Of a stretch of DNA of 64,000 nucleotides, positions 28,766 through 36,958 are shown in pieces. The DNA comes from Algoriphagus winogradskyi (lineage in GTDB: Bacteria > Bacteroidota > Bacteroidia > Cytophagales > Cyclobacteriaceae). The stretch's first letter is position 1. Every line of letters starts with the position of its first letter. The DNA is taken from positions 496,001 to 560,000 of the forward strand of contig NZ_FXUA01000001.1 in assembly GCF_900182815.1 (NCBI RefSeq). Direction: 5' to 3'. Made by a program: the position numbers and the translations under genes. The notes below the pieces were generated by a model. The model did no database searches, had not been told where the DNA came from, and was given only the letters and a program-made list of their open reading frames with translations.

Positions 28766-29251
28766 ATGAATGATTACACCATACCCGCCGCCACCCGCAT
28801 AGGTCATATTCATCTTAAGGTTTCCGATCTTCAACGTTCTCTTGATTTCTATCAGGGTTTGCTAGGCTTTGAATTGGTAACTATGTATGGACAGGATGCC
28901 GCATTTATTTCCGCAGGTGGATATCACCATCATATTGGACTGAATACTTGGCAGAGTAAAGGTGGAAAACCCGCTCCGAAGAACACGGCGGGACTTTTTC
29001 ATACGGCTATTTTGCTACCAACAAGACGGGATCTTGCTGTTCTTTTGAAAAGACTACTCGATGAAAAGTATCCGCTAACAGGTGCTGCTGATCACGGCGT
29101 TTCTGAAGCAATTTATCTTGACGACCCAGATGAAAATGGCGTGGAATTGTATTGGGATAGGCCTCGTGAAGAATGGCCATTGAATCCAGATGGAAGTATT
29201 CAGATGTACACCAGACAATTGGATATTAACGGATTACTAGCCGAAATTTAA
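28766..29251 (+). CDS. VOC-family dioxygenase-like protein
   Basis: A 161 aa protein of the glyoxalase/extradiol-dioxygenase superfamily. It has the opening IGHIHLKVSDLQRSLDFYQG, a HHHIGLNTW segment and the ending DPDENGVELYWDRPREEW, close to catechol-2,3-dioxygenase-like VOC proteins. Metal ligands H and E are present. The substrate is unknown. It converges on the hydrolase and the two stops overlap by 4 bases. Confidence 0.88.
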   Translation: MNDYTIPAATRIGHIHLKVSDLQRSLDFYQGLLGFELVTMYGQDAAFISAGGYHHHIGLNTWQSKGGKPAPKNTAGLFHTAILLPTRRDLAVLLKRLLDEKYPLTGAADHGVSEAIYLDDPDENGVELYWDRPREEWPLNPDGSIQMYTRQLDINGLLAEI

Positions 29252-30105
29252 CCCTTTGAATAAGGGTCAATAAAACGACTCCCAATCCAAGCTACGATCA
29301 GCTTAATGACTTCCTCCCTATCCAAATCATTGATCAATTCATGAAATCCTCCTGGAAAAACTTTTAGCGTTTTATCTGCTGAAGTAGCTTTTTCATAGAG
29401 CAATTCTGAACCCTTTGGATTAGTAAGCCCATCATCAGAACCGTGGATTAGTAAAACTGGCAATTTGAATTTTGAGGCGTTTGCTTGAATAAAACGCATC
29501 ATTTGAAGCAGTTCATATCCGGTTCTCGCTGGTACAGCATCTGTGTAAACCAATGGATCGTTCAAATACTTTTCTACTTCCGCAGGAATTCTGGAAATTT
29601 TTTGGGCGTCGAGTTTCAGCGCTTTCAATTTGGGAAAGTACTTGCTGATCACACTAGACATAGCAATCAGGGTTTTAGAGGTGCCCTCTGCTTCTTTTAT
29701 CGCAGGGGAACTCAATATTACTCCTTTTGTATCTGGATTGTATTTTAGGACATAAGCCGCCACCAATCCTCCGCCCATACTATGCCCATAAATGAAGGCA
29801 GGAACTCCAGGCACGTAGCTTTTCACCTTTCCAAAAAGGGAATCTATGTCTCTCAAATAATCTTCATAGGATTCAAAAAAGGCTGTGGGATCACCTTTCA
29901 CAGATTTTCCATGCCCTCTTCCATCAAAAGTAAAAACCGAAACACCTGACGCATGCAATTTTTCCACTAGATGCAAATACCTCGAACTATGCTCTCCTAA
30001 ACCATGAACTAGCAATAAGGAAGCCTTGGGAACGTCTACCATCCAAGCCTGGAGATAAAGTTCTATGCCATCATGGGTTTTGTAGGTAGTTTCGAGATGT
30101 TTCAT
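29248..30105 (-). CDS. Alpha/beta hydrolase, monoacylglycerol-lipase type
   Basis: A 285 aa serine hydrolase of the alpha/beta fold. The nucleophile elbow is GHSMGG (S109), the oxyanion region VHGLGEHSSRY (33-43), the acid D in HGSDDGLTNP (about 228) and the catalytic H in GGFHEL. The pattern matches monoacylglycerol lipase/lysophospholipase proteins. There is no signal peptide, so it should act in the cytoplasm. Confidence 0.9.
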   Translation of the reverse strand: MKHLETTYKTHDGIELYLQAWMVDVPKASLLLVHGLGEHSSRYLHLVEKLHASGVSVFTFDGRGHGKSVKGDPTAFFESYEDYLRDIDSLFGKVKSYVPGVPAFIYGHSMGGGLVAAYVLKYNPDTKGVILSSPAIKEAEGTSKTLIAMSSVISKYFPKLKALKLDAQKISRIPAEVEKYLNDPLVYTDAVPARTGYELLQMMRFIQANASKFKLPVLLIHGSDDGLTNPKGSELLYEKATSADKTLKVFPGGFHELINDLDREEVIKLIVAWIGSRFIDPYSKG

Positions 30106-30264
30106 GAAAGTAATATAAGGTTTGGATTGATAAGTTGCACAGAAAATCGAGAGCTAAAAAATCGCTTTCATTTCCTGTCCCAAAACCCTGATATGATTAG
30201 CAAAACTTAACTAAAGATTAATCTCAATGCAATATCATTTTCTTAAATTGAGCTAACTATTAAA

Positions 30265-30286
30265 AGGTAGATTCTCTACCTATTTT
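30265..30286 (+). promoter_or_regulatory. Small hairpin in the leader of the PfpI-like gene
   Basis: Arms AGGTAGA (30265-30271) and TCTACCT (30275-30281) with loop TTC are followed by ATTTTT. It lies 25 bases before the ATG at 30311 and resembles a short attenuator. It may be chance. Confidence 0.3.
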
Positions 30287-30310
30287 TCAAACCAACAAAA
30301 TTTCAAAACG

Positions 30311-30886
30311 ATGAAAAAGATATTATTCCTAACCGGAGATTTTGCTGAAGATTATGAAACTATGGTTCCAGTACAAATGCTGGAAATGGTAGGCTATGAA
30401 GTTCATTCTGTTTGTCCCGGAAAGAAAAAAGGCGAAACCATCAAAACGGCGATTCATGACTTTGAAGGAGATCTGACTTACACCGAAAAGCCAGGCCACA
30501 ACTTTATGCTGAGCTATTCTTTTGATCAAGTTGACGTGGATGACTATGTAGGCCTGGCAATCGCAGGTGGACGCGCACCGGAATACTTGAGATTGAACAA
30601 GAAACTTCTTGAGATCGTGAAGCACTTCTTTGACACCAACAAACCGGTAGCAGCAGTTTGTCATGGTATCCAGATTTTAACGGCGGCGGGAGTTGTAAAA
30701 GGTAGAAAGCTGACTGCATATCCAGCTGTAGGCCCTGAGGTAACTATCGCTGGTGGAGAGTTTCAGGATATTCCAGCCACAGATGCTTATGTAGATGGCA
30801 ACCTAGTAACATCCCCAGCTTGGCCAGGTCATCCAGCCTGGATTAGGGAGTTCCTAAAAGTATTGGGTGCAAAGATTGAGATTTGA
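30311..30886 (+). CDS. DJ-1/PfpI family protein
   Basis: A 191 aa cytoplasmic protein of the DJ-1/PfpI superfamily. The nucleophile cysteine is C117 in AVCHG, with the companion glutamate in the FAEDYE segment (residues 11-16) and [10 protein letters not shown] before it. Members act as glyoxalase III/deglycase or chaperone-protease-like stress proteins. The exact activity cannot be told. A terminator follows at 30938. Confidence 0.9.
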   Translation: MKKILFLTGDFAEDYETMVPVQMLEMVGYEVHSVCPGKKKGETIKTAIHDFEGDLTYTEKPGHNFMLSYSFDQVDVDDYVGLAIAGGRAPEYLRLNKKLLEIVKHFFDTNKPVAAVCHGIQILTAAGVVKGRKLTAYPAVGPEVTIAGGEFQDIPATDAYVDGNLVTSPAWPGHPAWIREFLKVLGAKIEI

Positions 30887-30937
30887 TAATATGTTTGGTG
30901 TCGGATGTCCGATCCTTTACTACTCATAAAAATCATG

Positions 30938-30971
30938 AGCCCTTTCAGGATTATCCAGAAAGGGCTTTTTC
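30938..30971 (+). terminator. Terminator after the PfpI-like gene
   Basis: Arms AGCCCTTT (30938-30945) and AAAGGGCT (30959-30966) surround a small inner GGA-TTA-TCC stem and are followed by a T-run. Confidence 0.82.
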
Positions 30972-31020
30972 ATTCTATTTCATATGTAACGAATTTAATT
31001 ATTGAGCAATTTGTCACACT

Positions 31021-31184
31021 ATGCCTACTGTCCTTAGAGAAAATGGATATCGATTTTTCTTCTACAGCAATGAACATTTGCCGAAACATACTCATGTGGA
31101 AAAGTCAGGTTTTCAGAAATCCGTATATAAATTGAATTAAACGTTCTACTAATTGATCAAAAATGGGATGAGTACTTTAACTAA
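31021..31184 (+). pseudogene. Decayed DUF4160 gene
   Basis: The frame from ATG 31021 reads MPTVLRENGYRFFFYSNEHL and continues PKHTHVEK, the hallmark N-terminus of DUF4160. It then runs into unrelated residues and a stop at 31138-31140. The family's C-terminal ending WDEYFN reappears in another frame at 31164-31181. About half of the normal length of roughly 80 residues is missing, with a net frameshift. DUF4160 genes usually precede DUF2442, which is intact here; the pair is sometimes viewed as toxin-antitoxin-like, but this is unproven. Confidence 0.75.
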
Positions 31185-31404
31185 ATTCAAATCAAACCAA
31201 GCATCTAGCCTTTCCTTTTCCGAAAGCAAAATGAAAATTAGTATGGAAGATGGAAGAGAAATAAGTATTCCATTAGAATGGTTTCCTACTCTCAAAAATG
31301 CCTCCGACGCAGAATTAAATAACTGGCGATTTATTGGTGATGGAGAGGGAATTCACTGGGAAGATCTAGATGAAGACTTATTGATAAGTGAATTGATTTC
31401 CTAA
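31168..31404 (+). CDS. DUF2442 domain protein
   Basis: A 78 aa cytoplasmic protein of the DUF2442 family, with the typical GREISIPLEWFPTL, the segment WRFIGDGEGIHWEDLDEDL and the ending LLISELIS. I chose the ATG at 31168 because it overlaps the end of the DUF4160 remnant, as in intact pairs; a TTG at 31153 would add five residues. The function is unknown. It survives although its partner is broken. Confidence 0.85.
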   Translation: MSTLTKFKSNQASSLSFSESKMKISMEDGREISIPLEWFPTLKNASDAELNNWRFIGDGEGIHWEDLDEDLLISELIS

Positions 31405-31424
31405 AATTCTACTAGATATAAAAA

Positions 31425-31463
31425 AGCCAAGAATCAAAACCAATCAGGTCTCGATTCTTGGCT
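31425..31463 (-). terminator. Terminator after menB
   Basis: A perfect 11 bp stem, AGCCAAGAATC (31425-31435) and GATTCTTGGCT (31453-31463), is followed in the leftward direction by a T-run. The stretch up to menB (31464-31515) is low-complexity, with repeated ACTTTAGACTTT-like units. Confidence 0.8.
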
Positions 31464-31515
31464 CTCATGTCTTGATTCTCCGACTTTAGACTTTAGATTT
31501 TTCACTTTAGACTTT

Positions 31516-32349
31516 TTACGGTATCCACTTATTCTTCCCAAAATCAGGCTTTCTCTTCTCCAAAAAGGCATTTCTACCTTCTTTAGCTTCCTCTGTTCCG
31601 TAGGCCAAGCGCGTTGCTTCTCCAGCAAAAACCTGCTGGCCAACCATGCCGTCATCAGTCAGGTTCATCGCAAACTTCAGCATTTTGATTGAAGTTGGAG
31701 ACTTGGCTAAAATCTCCTTAGCCCACTCATAAGCCGTTGATTCTAATTCAGCATGCGGAATGACTGCATTCACCATTCCCATTTCGTAGGCTTCCTGAGC
31801 GGAATAATTTCTACCTAAAAAGAATATTTCACGTGCTTTCTTCTGTCCAACCATCTTTGCCAAATAAGCAGAACCATATCCCCCATCAAAGCTTGTCACA
31901 TCTGCATCTGTTTGCTTGAAGATCGCATGCTCCTTGCTTGCCAAAGTGAGATCACAAACTACATGGAGAGAATGTCCACCACCTACTGCCCATCCTGGAA
32001 CTACGGCGATCACAACCTTCGGCATAAAACGGATCAAACGCTGTACCTCCAAAATATTCAATCGATGGTAACCATCTTCACCGACATAGCCTTGCTTTCC
32101 TCTAGCTTTCTGATCACCGCCAGAGCAAAATGCCCAACCTCCGTCTTTTGCTGAAGGACCTTCTCCACTCAGTAAAACTACTCCAATCGAAGTATCTTCT
32201 TGCGCATCGTAAAATGCATCATATAATTCGGCAGTAGTTTTTGGTCGAAAAGCATTTCTAACCTCAGGACGATTGAAGGCAATCCTAGCTACGCCATCGC
32301 ATTTCTTATAGGTGATATCTTCGTATTCTTTTGCTGTGATCCAGTTCAT
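31516..32349 (-). CDS. menB: 1,4-dihydroxy-2-naphthoyl-CoA synthase MenB
   Basis: MenB closes the naphthoquinone ring of menaquinone from O-succinylbenzoyl-CoA. The 277 aa crotonase-fold protein has the CoA-site loop GWAFCSGGDQ, VPGWAVGGGHSLHVVCD for the oxyanion hole and the family-specific TSFDGGYGSAYLAKMVG. Length is standard. It is divergent from menE with about 100 bases between them, so the two menaquinone genes share a control region. Confidence 0.96.
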   Translation of the reverse strand: MNWITAKEYEDITYKKCDGVARIAFNRPEVRNAFRPKTTAELYDAFYDAQEDTSIGVVLLSGEGPSAKDGGWAFCSGGDQKARGKQGYVGEDGYHRLNILEVQRLIRFMPKVVIAVVPGWAVGGGHSLHVVCDLTLASKEHAIFKQTDADVTSFDGGYGSAYLAKMVGQKKAREIFFLGRNYSAQEAYEMGMVNAVIPHAELESTAYEWAKEILAKSPTSIKMLKFAMNLTDDGMVGQQVFAGEATRLAYGTEEAKEGRNAFLEKRKPDFGKNKWIP

Positions 32350-32452
32350 ATCTTTCGATTTGGGTAAAAATCTAATTCTTTTGCAAGATAGCAGGCTTCC
32401 CTGAATTTTGAAGCCAGGATTACTACCTTCGGAAAAACCACTATAATCTCAC

Positions 32453-33520
32453 ATGTTTCAACTTAGTTTCGGCAGTCATACTTATCAGAAAAAAGAGGAT
32501 TTCGACCAAGAATTTACTGATTTACCTGACTTTGCGATAGGTGCATTGAAATTCTGTAATGACTGGTTTTCGGAGAAAGAAAGCTTTGTACAGCAGACTT
32601 CAGGGTCAACTGGAATACCAAAGAAAATTGAGATTACAAGAGCTCAGATGATTGCAAGTGCAAAAGGGACGCAAGCTTTCTTTCAAACAGATCAGAGCAC
32701 CAAACTCCTTTGCTGCCTAGATCCTACCTATATCGCTGGTAAGATGATGCTCGTTCGTGCTATGGTCTGGGATTGTCAAATTGAGTTAACTGAACCTAAG
32801 TCAAATCCTCTTTCGGAAATTGTAACTATACCCGATTTTGTTGCGATGGTTCCCCTTCAAGTTGATGCATGCCTTCGAGAAAAATCTTCGCTTGAGAAGC
32901 TGAGAGCTGTAAAAAACTTACTAATTGGCGGCGCTCCTGTTGGTTTTTCTTTGAAAGATGAACTGGTTAAAAACGGCATTGAAGCTTACCAAACCTATGG
33001 TATGACGGAAACCGTATCTCACATCGCTGTAGCAAAAATCGAAAAAGGAGATTTGATTTATCGCGTTCTTCCAGGAGTTGAATTTGGAGTAGATGAAAGA
33101 AATGCCCTATGGGTAAAATCGGCTTCGAGTAACAATGAATTAGTCAAGACAAATGATTTGGTCGAGCTAATCCATCAAAACTCTTTTAAATGGCTAGGAA
33201 GAGCTGACTTTGTCGTCAACTCAGGCGGAGTCAAGCTTCATCCAGAACTATTGGAATCAAAAGCTGAAAGTACCATTCATAACTTCTATCCAACTGCTTC
33301 ATTTTTCTTTTTTGGAATGAAAGATGTAAGACTAGGTGAAAAATTATGTTTGGCAGTAGAGTCAACTAATATCAACAAGGAAGTAAGTCAGCAACTTCTA
33401 AAAGCGCTAAAGAAAGTCATGAACAAATATGAAATCCCGAAAAACACTTTTGTCATCTCCTCGTTTTCAAGAACGAACACAGGGAAAATAAACAGACCTA
33501 AAACCATAGAAAATTTATGA
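32453..33520 (+). CDS. menE: o-Succinylbenzoate-CoA ligase MenE (short form)
   Basis: A 355 aa AMP-forming acyl-CoA synthetase that activates o-succinylbenzoate in menaquinone synthesis. It has the P-loop QQTSGSTGIPKK, the adenylate motif TYGMTETVSH and the C-terminal lysine motif RTNTGKINR. It is shorter than the approximately 450-480 aa proteobacterial forms, as is usual in Bacteroidota. The location opposite menB supports the assignment. The next gene overlaps it by 4 bases. Confidence 0.9.
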   Translation: MFQLSFGSHTYQKKEDFDQEFTDLPDFAIGALKFCNDWFSEKESFVQQTSGSTGIPKKIEITRAQMIASAKGTQAFFQTDQSTKLLCCLDPTYIAGKMMLVRAMVWDCQIELTEPKSNPLSEIVTIPDFVAMVPLQVDACLREKSSLEKLRAVKNLLIGGAPVGFSLKDELVKNGIEAYQTYGMTETVSHIAVAKIEKGDLIYRVLPGVEFGVDERNALWVKSASSNNELVKTNDLVELIHQNSFKWLGRADFVVNSGGVKLHPELLESKAESTIHNFYPTASFFFFGMKDVRLGEKLCLAVESTNINKEVSQQLLKALKKVMNKYEIPKNTFVISSFSRTNTGKINRPKTIENL

Positions 33521-33945
33521 AGCTGGCAATTCTAAGCCTATTCTTTCTTTTCAATTTCAATCCATGCCAAAAAGAATATGGTACGATTGAGTTGGTAATT
33601 TCTGAAACGTCAAATGATGAAGGTGTCATTCAGCTGCTCATTTTTAACCAAGAAAAAGGCTGGCCAGAGTCTTTGGATGATGCCTGGAAAATAGTGACTC
33701 TTCAACTCAAGAACGGAACAGCTAAGCAAACTATCCCTAATGTACCCGCTGGAAACTATGCGATAACAGTTTTTCATGACCATGACGAAGATGGGAAAAT
33801 CAGGAAAAACAAGATCGGCTACCCCATAGACCCTTTTGGCTTTTCTAATAATCCAAGCTTGCTTTTTGGAGTTCCTTCTTTTGAAAAATGTAATCAGAAA
33901 GTTACGGCAAGTAAGACCACCCGGTTCGAAATTGATCTACGCTAA
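33517..33945 (+). CDS. DUF2141 family exported protein
   Basis: A 142 aa protein with a hydrophobic N-terminus (about 1-17, probably a signal peptide or lipoprotein signal ending FNPC). It has the DUF2141 pattern: VPAGNYAITVFHDHDEDGK followed by IGYPIDPFGFSNNP. Its function is unknown; an extracytoplasmic location is expected. It overlaps menE by 4 bases and is translationally coupled to it, though no link to quinone synthesis is known. Confidence 0.87.
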   Translation: MKLAILSLFFLFNFNPCQKEYGTIELVISETSNDEGVIQLLIFNQEKGWPESLDDAWKIVTLQLKNGTAKQTIPNVPAGNYAITVFHDHDEDGKIRKNKIGYPIDPFGFSNNPSLLFGVPSFEKCNQKVTASKTTRFEIDLR

Positions 33946-33980
33946 ATCTTTTTTAATCTAAAAGACCTACTTTTGCAGTG

Positions 33981-34044
33981 ATGAAATCGAGCATTACGAA
34001 GAAAATCGCATGCAGGTAGACATACCCATCTTGCGAGATTCCAT
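33981..34044. repeat. Small interspersed repeat with imperfect terminal inverted repeats (copy 2)
   Basis: It shares the ends ATGAAATCGAGC and GCGAGATTCCAT, plus a trailing TGCCC, with the element at 1031-1125. The middle is different and shorter (64 against 95 bases). A Bacteroidota-like -7 element TACTTTTG (33968-33975) lies just upstream. The next gene starts 29 bases downstream. Confidence 0.6.
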
Positions 34045-34072
34045 GTGCCCTAAAAAATCAAATTATTAACAC

Positions 34073-34834
34073 ATGAAAAAGAGTAACGACCACACTAGCG
34101 GAGTTGTAATTGAATTTGATTCAGGAGTAATTCCGCCACCATATAGTCATGTGTATAGATTGTCCTTGGACTGGAGCACATCTGAATTAATCGCAGAATT
34201 AGAGCTACACTATACTGATAGAGAGGACTTGACCGAAGATGAGATTCTAGATGAAGGATTTACTGCTAATGATGATTTCAGCTTTAAGGGCAAACTTGAT
34301 TATGTCTGGAAAAAAGTAGTTTCAATAGAATTCGAAAAAACTAAGTGGAGCGGAAGGCATCTAGAAGAAGGCGGGATCGTTCTTTCAGCATTAGAAAACG
34401 GTAAACCTGGCCCATCAAAAGCTCCTGTTGAGCAGGAAGCCTGGCAAATGCTTGCTCAGGATGTGATTCAGGCTATTTACGAGACTTCTAAGAAGGAAGC
34501 TCCTTTGACAGTGAATTACCGTCAAGTGACCAACGAAGGAAGTAATGATTGCTCAATTACCATGAATTTCTCCACTCGTGAGGCAGTATTCACGCTGAAA
34601 AATGAATCCAGAACAATCAACTGGGAATATGCCGTTCAATTACTGAAACTCGTCTTTTCTCCAGACTACAACTATGAGATAGCAAAAGAAACTGCTGGAA
34701 CAAAACGAGGTGAATACATCGAATGCGGAGATGGGTATTGGCATGAGTTAGGAAAAGGGGTTATCAACATTGACAACTCATTTGATGCTGTTGGAAGAAT
34801 AAAAGATGGATTTGAAAACCTGATAGAGGAATAA
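34073..34834 (+). CDS. Hypothetical protein upstream of the TIR gene
   Basis: A 253 aa soluble, acidic protein without signal peptide or membrane segment. It alternates strand-like and helix-like parts (GVVIEFDSGVIPPPYSHVYR, WKKVVSIEFEKTKW, AWQMLAQDVIQAIYE, GEYIECGDGYWHEL). I recognise no domain. It lies 69 bases before the TIR gene in the same direction, but a terminator separates them. A repeat element lies just before it. Confidence 0.75.
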   Translation: MKKSNDHTSGVVIEFDSGVIPPPYSHVYRLSLDWSTSELIAELELHYTDREDLTEDEILDEGFTANDDFSFKGKLDYVWKKVVSIEFEKTKWSGRHLEEGGIVLSALENGKPGPSKAPVEQEAWQMLAQDVIQAIYETSKKEAPLTVNYRQVTNEGSNDCSITMNFSTREAVFTLKNESRTINWEYAVQLLKLVFSPDYNYEIAKETAGTKRGEYIECGDGYWHELGKGVINIDNSFDAVGRIKDGFENLIEE

Positions 34835-34861
34835 AAACATTCTTCAAATTGCATTTAAAAG

Positions 34862-34903
34862 CCTGATTCGTTTAACTTTAGCTAAACAGAATCAGGTTTT
34901 TTT
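34862..34903 (+). terminator. Terminator hairpin whose T-run touches the TIR start codon
   Basis: CCTGATTC (34862-34869) pairs with GAATCAGG (34889-34896), with inner GTTTA/TAAAC pairing, and is followed by seven T's (34897-34903). The TIR gene's ATG is at 34904 with no gap. It may end the upstream gene and limit TIR expression. Confidence 0.85.
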
Positions 34904-35884
34904 ATGGAAAAGAATAAAATTTTTCTCAGCCACAGACATTCCGACACACAAAGTGATTGTCATCGAATCAGGGAAACGCTAGAACAAGAATTTGGTGAAG
35001 ATGCTGTTTTCTTAGATATAGAAAATCTTGAGCCTGGAATTCGCTTCGCCGACGCGATAGATAAAGCACTAAAGGAAAGCAAAGTCGTGCTGGTGGCCAT
35101 AGGCCCAGACTGGTTTGGTGATCCTGACGAAAATGGAGTTACCAGACTTTTTCAAGAAAAAGACTGGGTCAGAAGAGAAGTAAGTGCTGCACTTGCGAAA
35201 CCGGATACCCGAGTGATTCCTTTGTTGCTGAAGGGTGCTTCTAGGCCCACTGCGGATCAGTTGCCTGATGAACTAAAAGAACTTGCAGACTTACAAACTT
35301 TTGAAATATCAATCACCCGATGGAAATATGATTTGGGAGTGCTAGTGGAAGCACTTGCGAAACTTATCCCTAGAAAGAAGAAACCTGCTGGTCCATTCCC
35401 ATACAATCCTACCCCAATTCCAAGACCTAAGAAAAGCTGGTGGGGAAGAAATTACCTTTGGGTACTTGGGATTTTTGTAGTGCTGATGATTGTAATGATC
35501 AGCAGTGAGGAGTTTCAAGATGGATATCAAGATGGACTTAATGGTTCAGAAACTGTTTATGATGATGAATTTTTGGATGAACCAGAGGAATCACTAACGA
35601 GTATATATGTGATATATACTGGAGATGATTATGGTTGTGCATTAGATCTGAAAATAAATATTGGAGGCAAAATATTCACTCCTGTGGGAAATGAATATTT
35701 GATTTCAGGATTAAAACAAGGCACTCAACCCTATTCTATAACTGGAATAATTGGCTGTCCAAATCAAGGAACATGTACTGCGAATGGCTCTGGGAATTTG
35801 GAAATTATTCCTAATGGAAATTACTATGTAAGTTGGAATACAACAGAAGTAGGCAATTGTGCTATTAAACTATCCATGCACTAG
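34904..35884 (+). CDS. TIR domain membrane protein with extracytoplasmic Cys-rich tail
   Basis: A 326 aa protein. Residues 1-155 form a TIR domain: KIFLSHRHSDT (5-15), FLDIENLEPG and the W-x3-E signature DWVRRE with E92 as the likely NAD-cleaving glutamate. A basic, proline-rich stretch (158-180) precedes one membrane segment (about 183-200). The last 126 residues hold four cysteines (245, 285, 291, 319), which suits two disulfides outside the cytoplasm. The layout is receptor-like: outside sensor, inside TIR effector. No known partner is recognised beside it. Confidence 0.87.
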   Translation: MEKNKIFLSHRHSDTQSDCHRIRETLEQEFGEDAVFLDIENLEPGIRFADAIDKALKESKVVLVAIGPDWFGDPDENGVTRLFQEKDWVRREVSAALAKPDTRVIPLLLKGASRPTADQLPDELKELADLQTFEISITRWKYDLGVLVEALAKLIPRKKKPAGPFPYNPTPIPRPKKSWWGRNYLWVLGIFVVLMIVMISSEEFQDGYQDGLNGSETVYDDEFLDEPEESLTSIYVIYTGDDYGCALDLKINIGGKIFTPVGNEYLISGLKQGTQPYSITGIIGCPNQGTCTANGSGNLEIIPNGNYYVSWNTTEVGNCAIKLSMH

Positions 35885-35930
35885 TTTCTCCGAGATTCTC
35901 TTTCAAAACCTTAGAATATTTATTTAACGC

Positions 35931-36704
35931 TTATCCTTTTAGCGTCCTGAGGTCTGCCCGAATATCTGAGATCATTTCTCCAAGGTCTTCCAAACTTAAT
36001 GGCTTTTTCTTGTCACCAGGATTTGGAAAATCAGTACTGATAAAGGCCTTCGCTTCCCATACTTCGACAACATCCTCACCTTTCACCTCGTAGGGTTTGT
36101 ACTGCTCATTGTCAGAAACCAAGAATAGTTTGCCATTATCGCTCAGGTAATTGAACACGCGCTTATAGACTACACCTTCTGTATCTGTCACGAGCACATA
36201 GGTTTTGCCACTTTTGATATCTTTCAACTGGTCGACATACGCACCGATAACTATGGTGCCTGAAGTCAAAGGAAGCATGGAATCTCCCGCTAGCTCAAAC
36301 GCACGATAGGTAGCCTGCTTAGATAATGTAGGAATCTGGAACTGAGGCAAACTCTCCATGTATTCCGTATCGGCAAATCCATTTAGATACCCAGCTGATG
36401 CCTTCTGCCCTACCAGCGTGATATTCTCTTTTTCGTCTTCGTCACATGCAATCGTCAAAATATTGATTCCTCGCTTCTGTATTGCCTTTCTCCCCAGACT
36501 CTCAATATCATGATTTAGAAGCTCTTCCATTCCCACCTCCAAGATGTCACATAGCTTTCCAAGCGTCAATAACTTTGGTTCAGACCTCCCATCTTCATAG
36601 GCTGAGATCATAGTACGCTGCACATCTAATTGATCTGCCAACTCATTTTGGGTGATACCTTTTTGCTTTCGCAAAAACCGGAGGTTGGAAGCAAGGTTTT
36701 TCAT
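35931..36704 (-). CDS. LexA/CI-like XRE regulator with S24 peptidase domain
   Basis: A 257 aa repressor. The N-terminal XRE helix-turn-helix (about 5-60) has LRKQKGITQNELADQLDV. The C-terminal S24 self-cleavage domain has the Ala-Gly cleavage site A104-G105 (KASAGY), nucleophile S142 (GDSM) and the general-base K181 (VYKRVF). It should release its targets after RecA-stimulated self-cleavage or a similar signal. Its start overlaps the stop of the upstream small gene by 4 bases. It converges on the TIR gene. Confidence 0.92.
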   Translation of the reverse strand: MKNLASNLRFLRKQKGITQNELADQLDVQRTMISAYEDGRSEPKLLTLGKLCDILEVGMEELLNHDIESLGRKAIQKRGINILTIACDEDEKENITLVGQKASAGYLNGFADTEYMESLPQFQIPTLSKQATYRAFELAGDSMLPLTSGTIVIGAYVDQLKDIKSGKTYVLVTDTEGVVYKRVFNYLSDNGKLFLVSDNEQYKPYEVKGEDVVEVWEAKAFISTDFPNPGDKKKPLSLEDLGEMISDIRADLRTLKG

Positions 36705-36958
36705 GCTGAGTACAAATAAAAGTTATGATCTTCTGGACTAGCCGGAATTGGGAAAAATGGGTTCATGTTCATCGCAGCACTTCTTCTGCGCTCCATACGC
36801 TGTTTGATCTCTTCAATGATTTCCCCAACAGGCTTTGGACCATTCACAAGCAAATAGCCGTACTGTGGTTTAGCCTCGTCTTCAATAAAAAATTTCACTT
36901 GGCAATTTCCTGAAGCCAAAGTCTTGGTAGTGATGCTGATCTTCTCTTGATTTTCCAT
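36701..36958 (-). CDS. Small hypothetical protein coupled to the LexA/CI-like regulator
   Basis: An 85 aa protein starting MENQEKISITT at 36958; a second in-frame ATG at 36976 would add six residues. It has a mid segment KFFIEDEAKPQYGYLLVNG, a helix with repeated arginine (QRMERRRSAAM) and ends HNFYLYSA. No domain is recognised. It is the first gene of a two-gene unit with the regulator and overlaps it by 4 bases, so it could modulate the repressor. Confidence 0.65.
   Translation of the reverse strand: MENQEKISITTKTLASGNCQVKFFIEDEAKPQYGYLLVNGPKPVGEIIEEIKQRMERRRSAAMNMNPFFPIPASPEDHNFYLYSA

Noticed and set aside
30905-31135. 76 aa frame before the DUF4160 remnant
   Set aside because: It spans a terminator and overlaps the DUF4160 remnant in another frame. 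The family motif supports the other frame.
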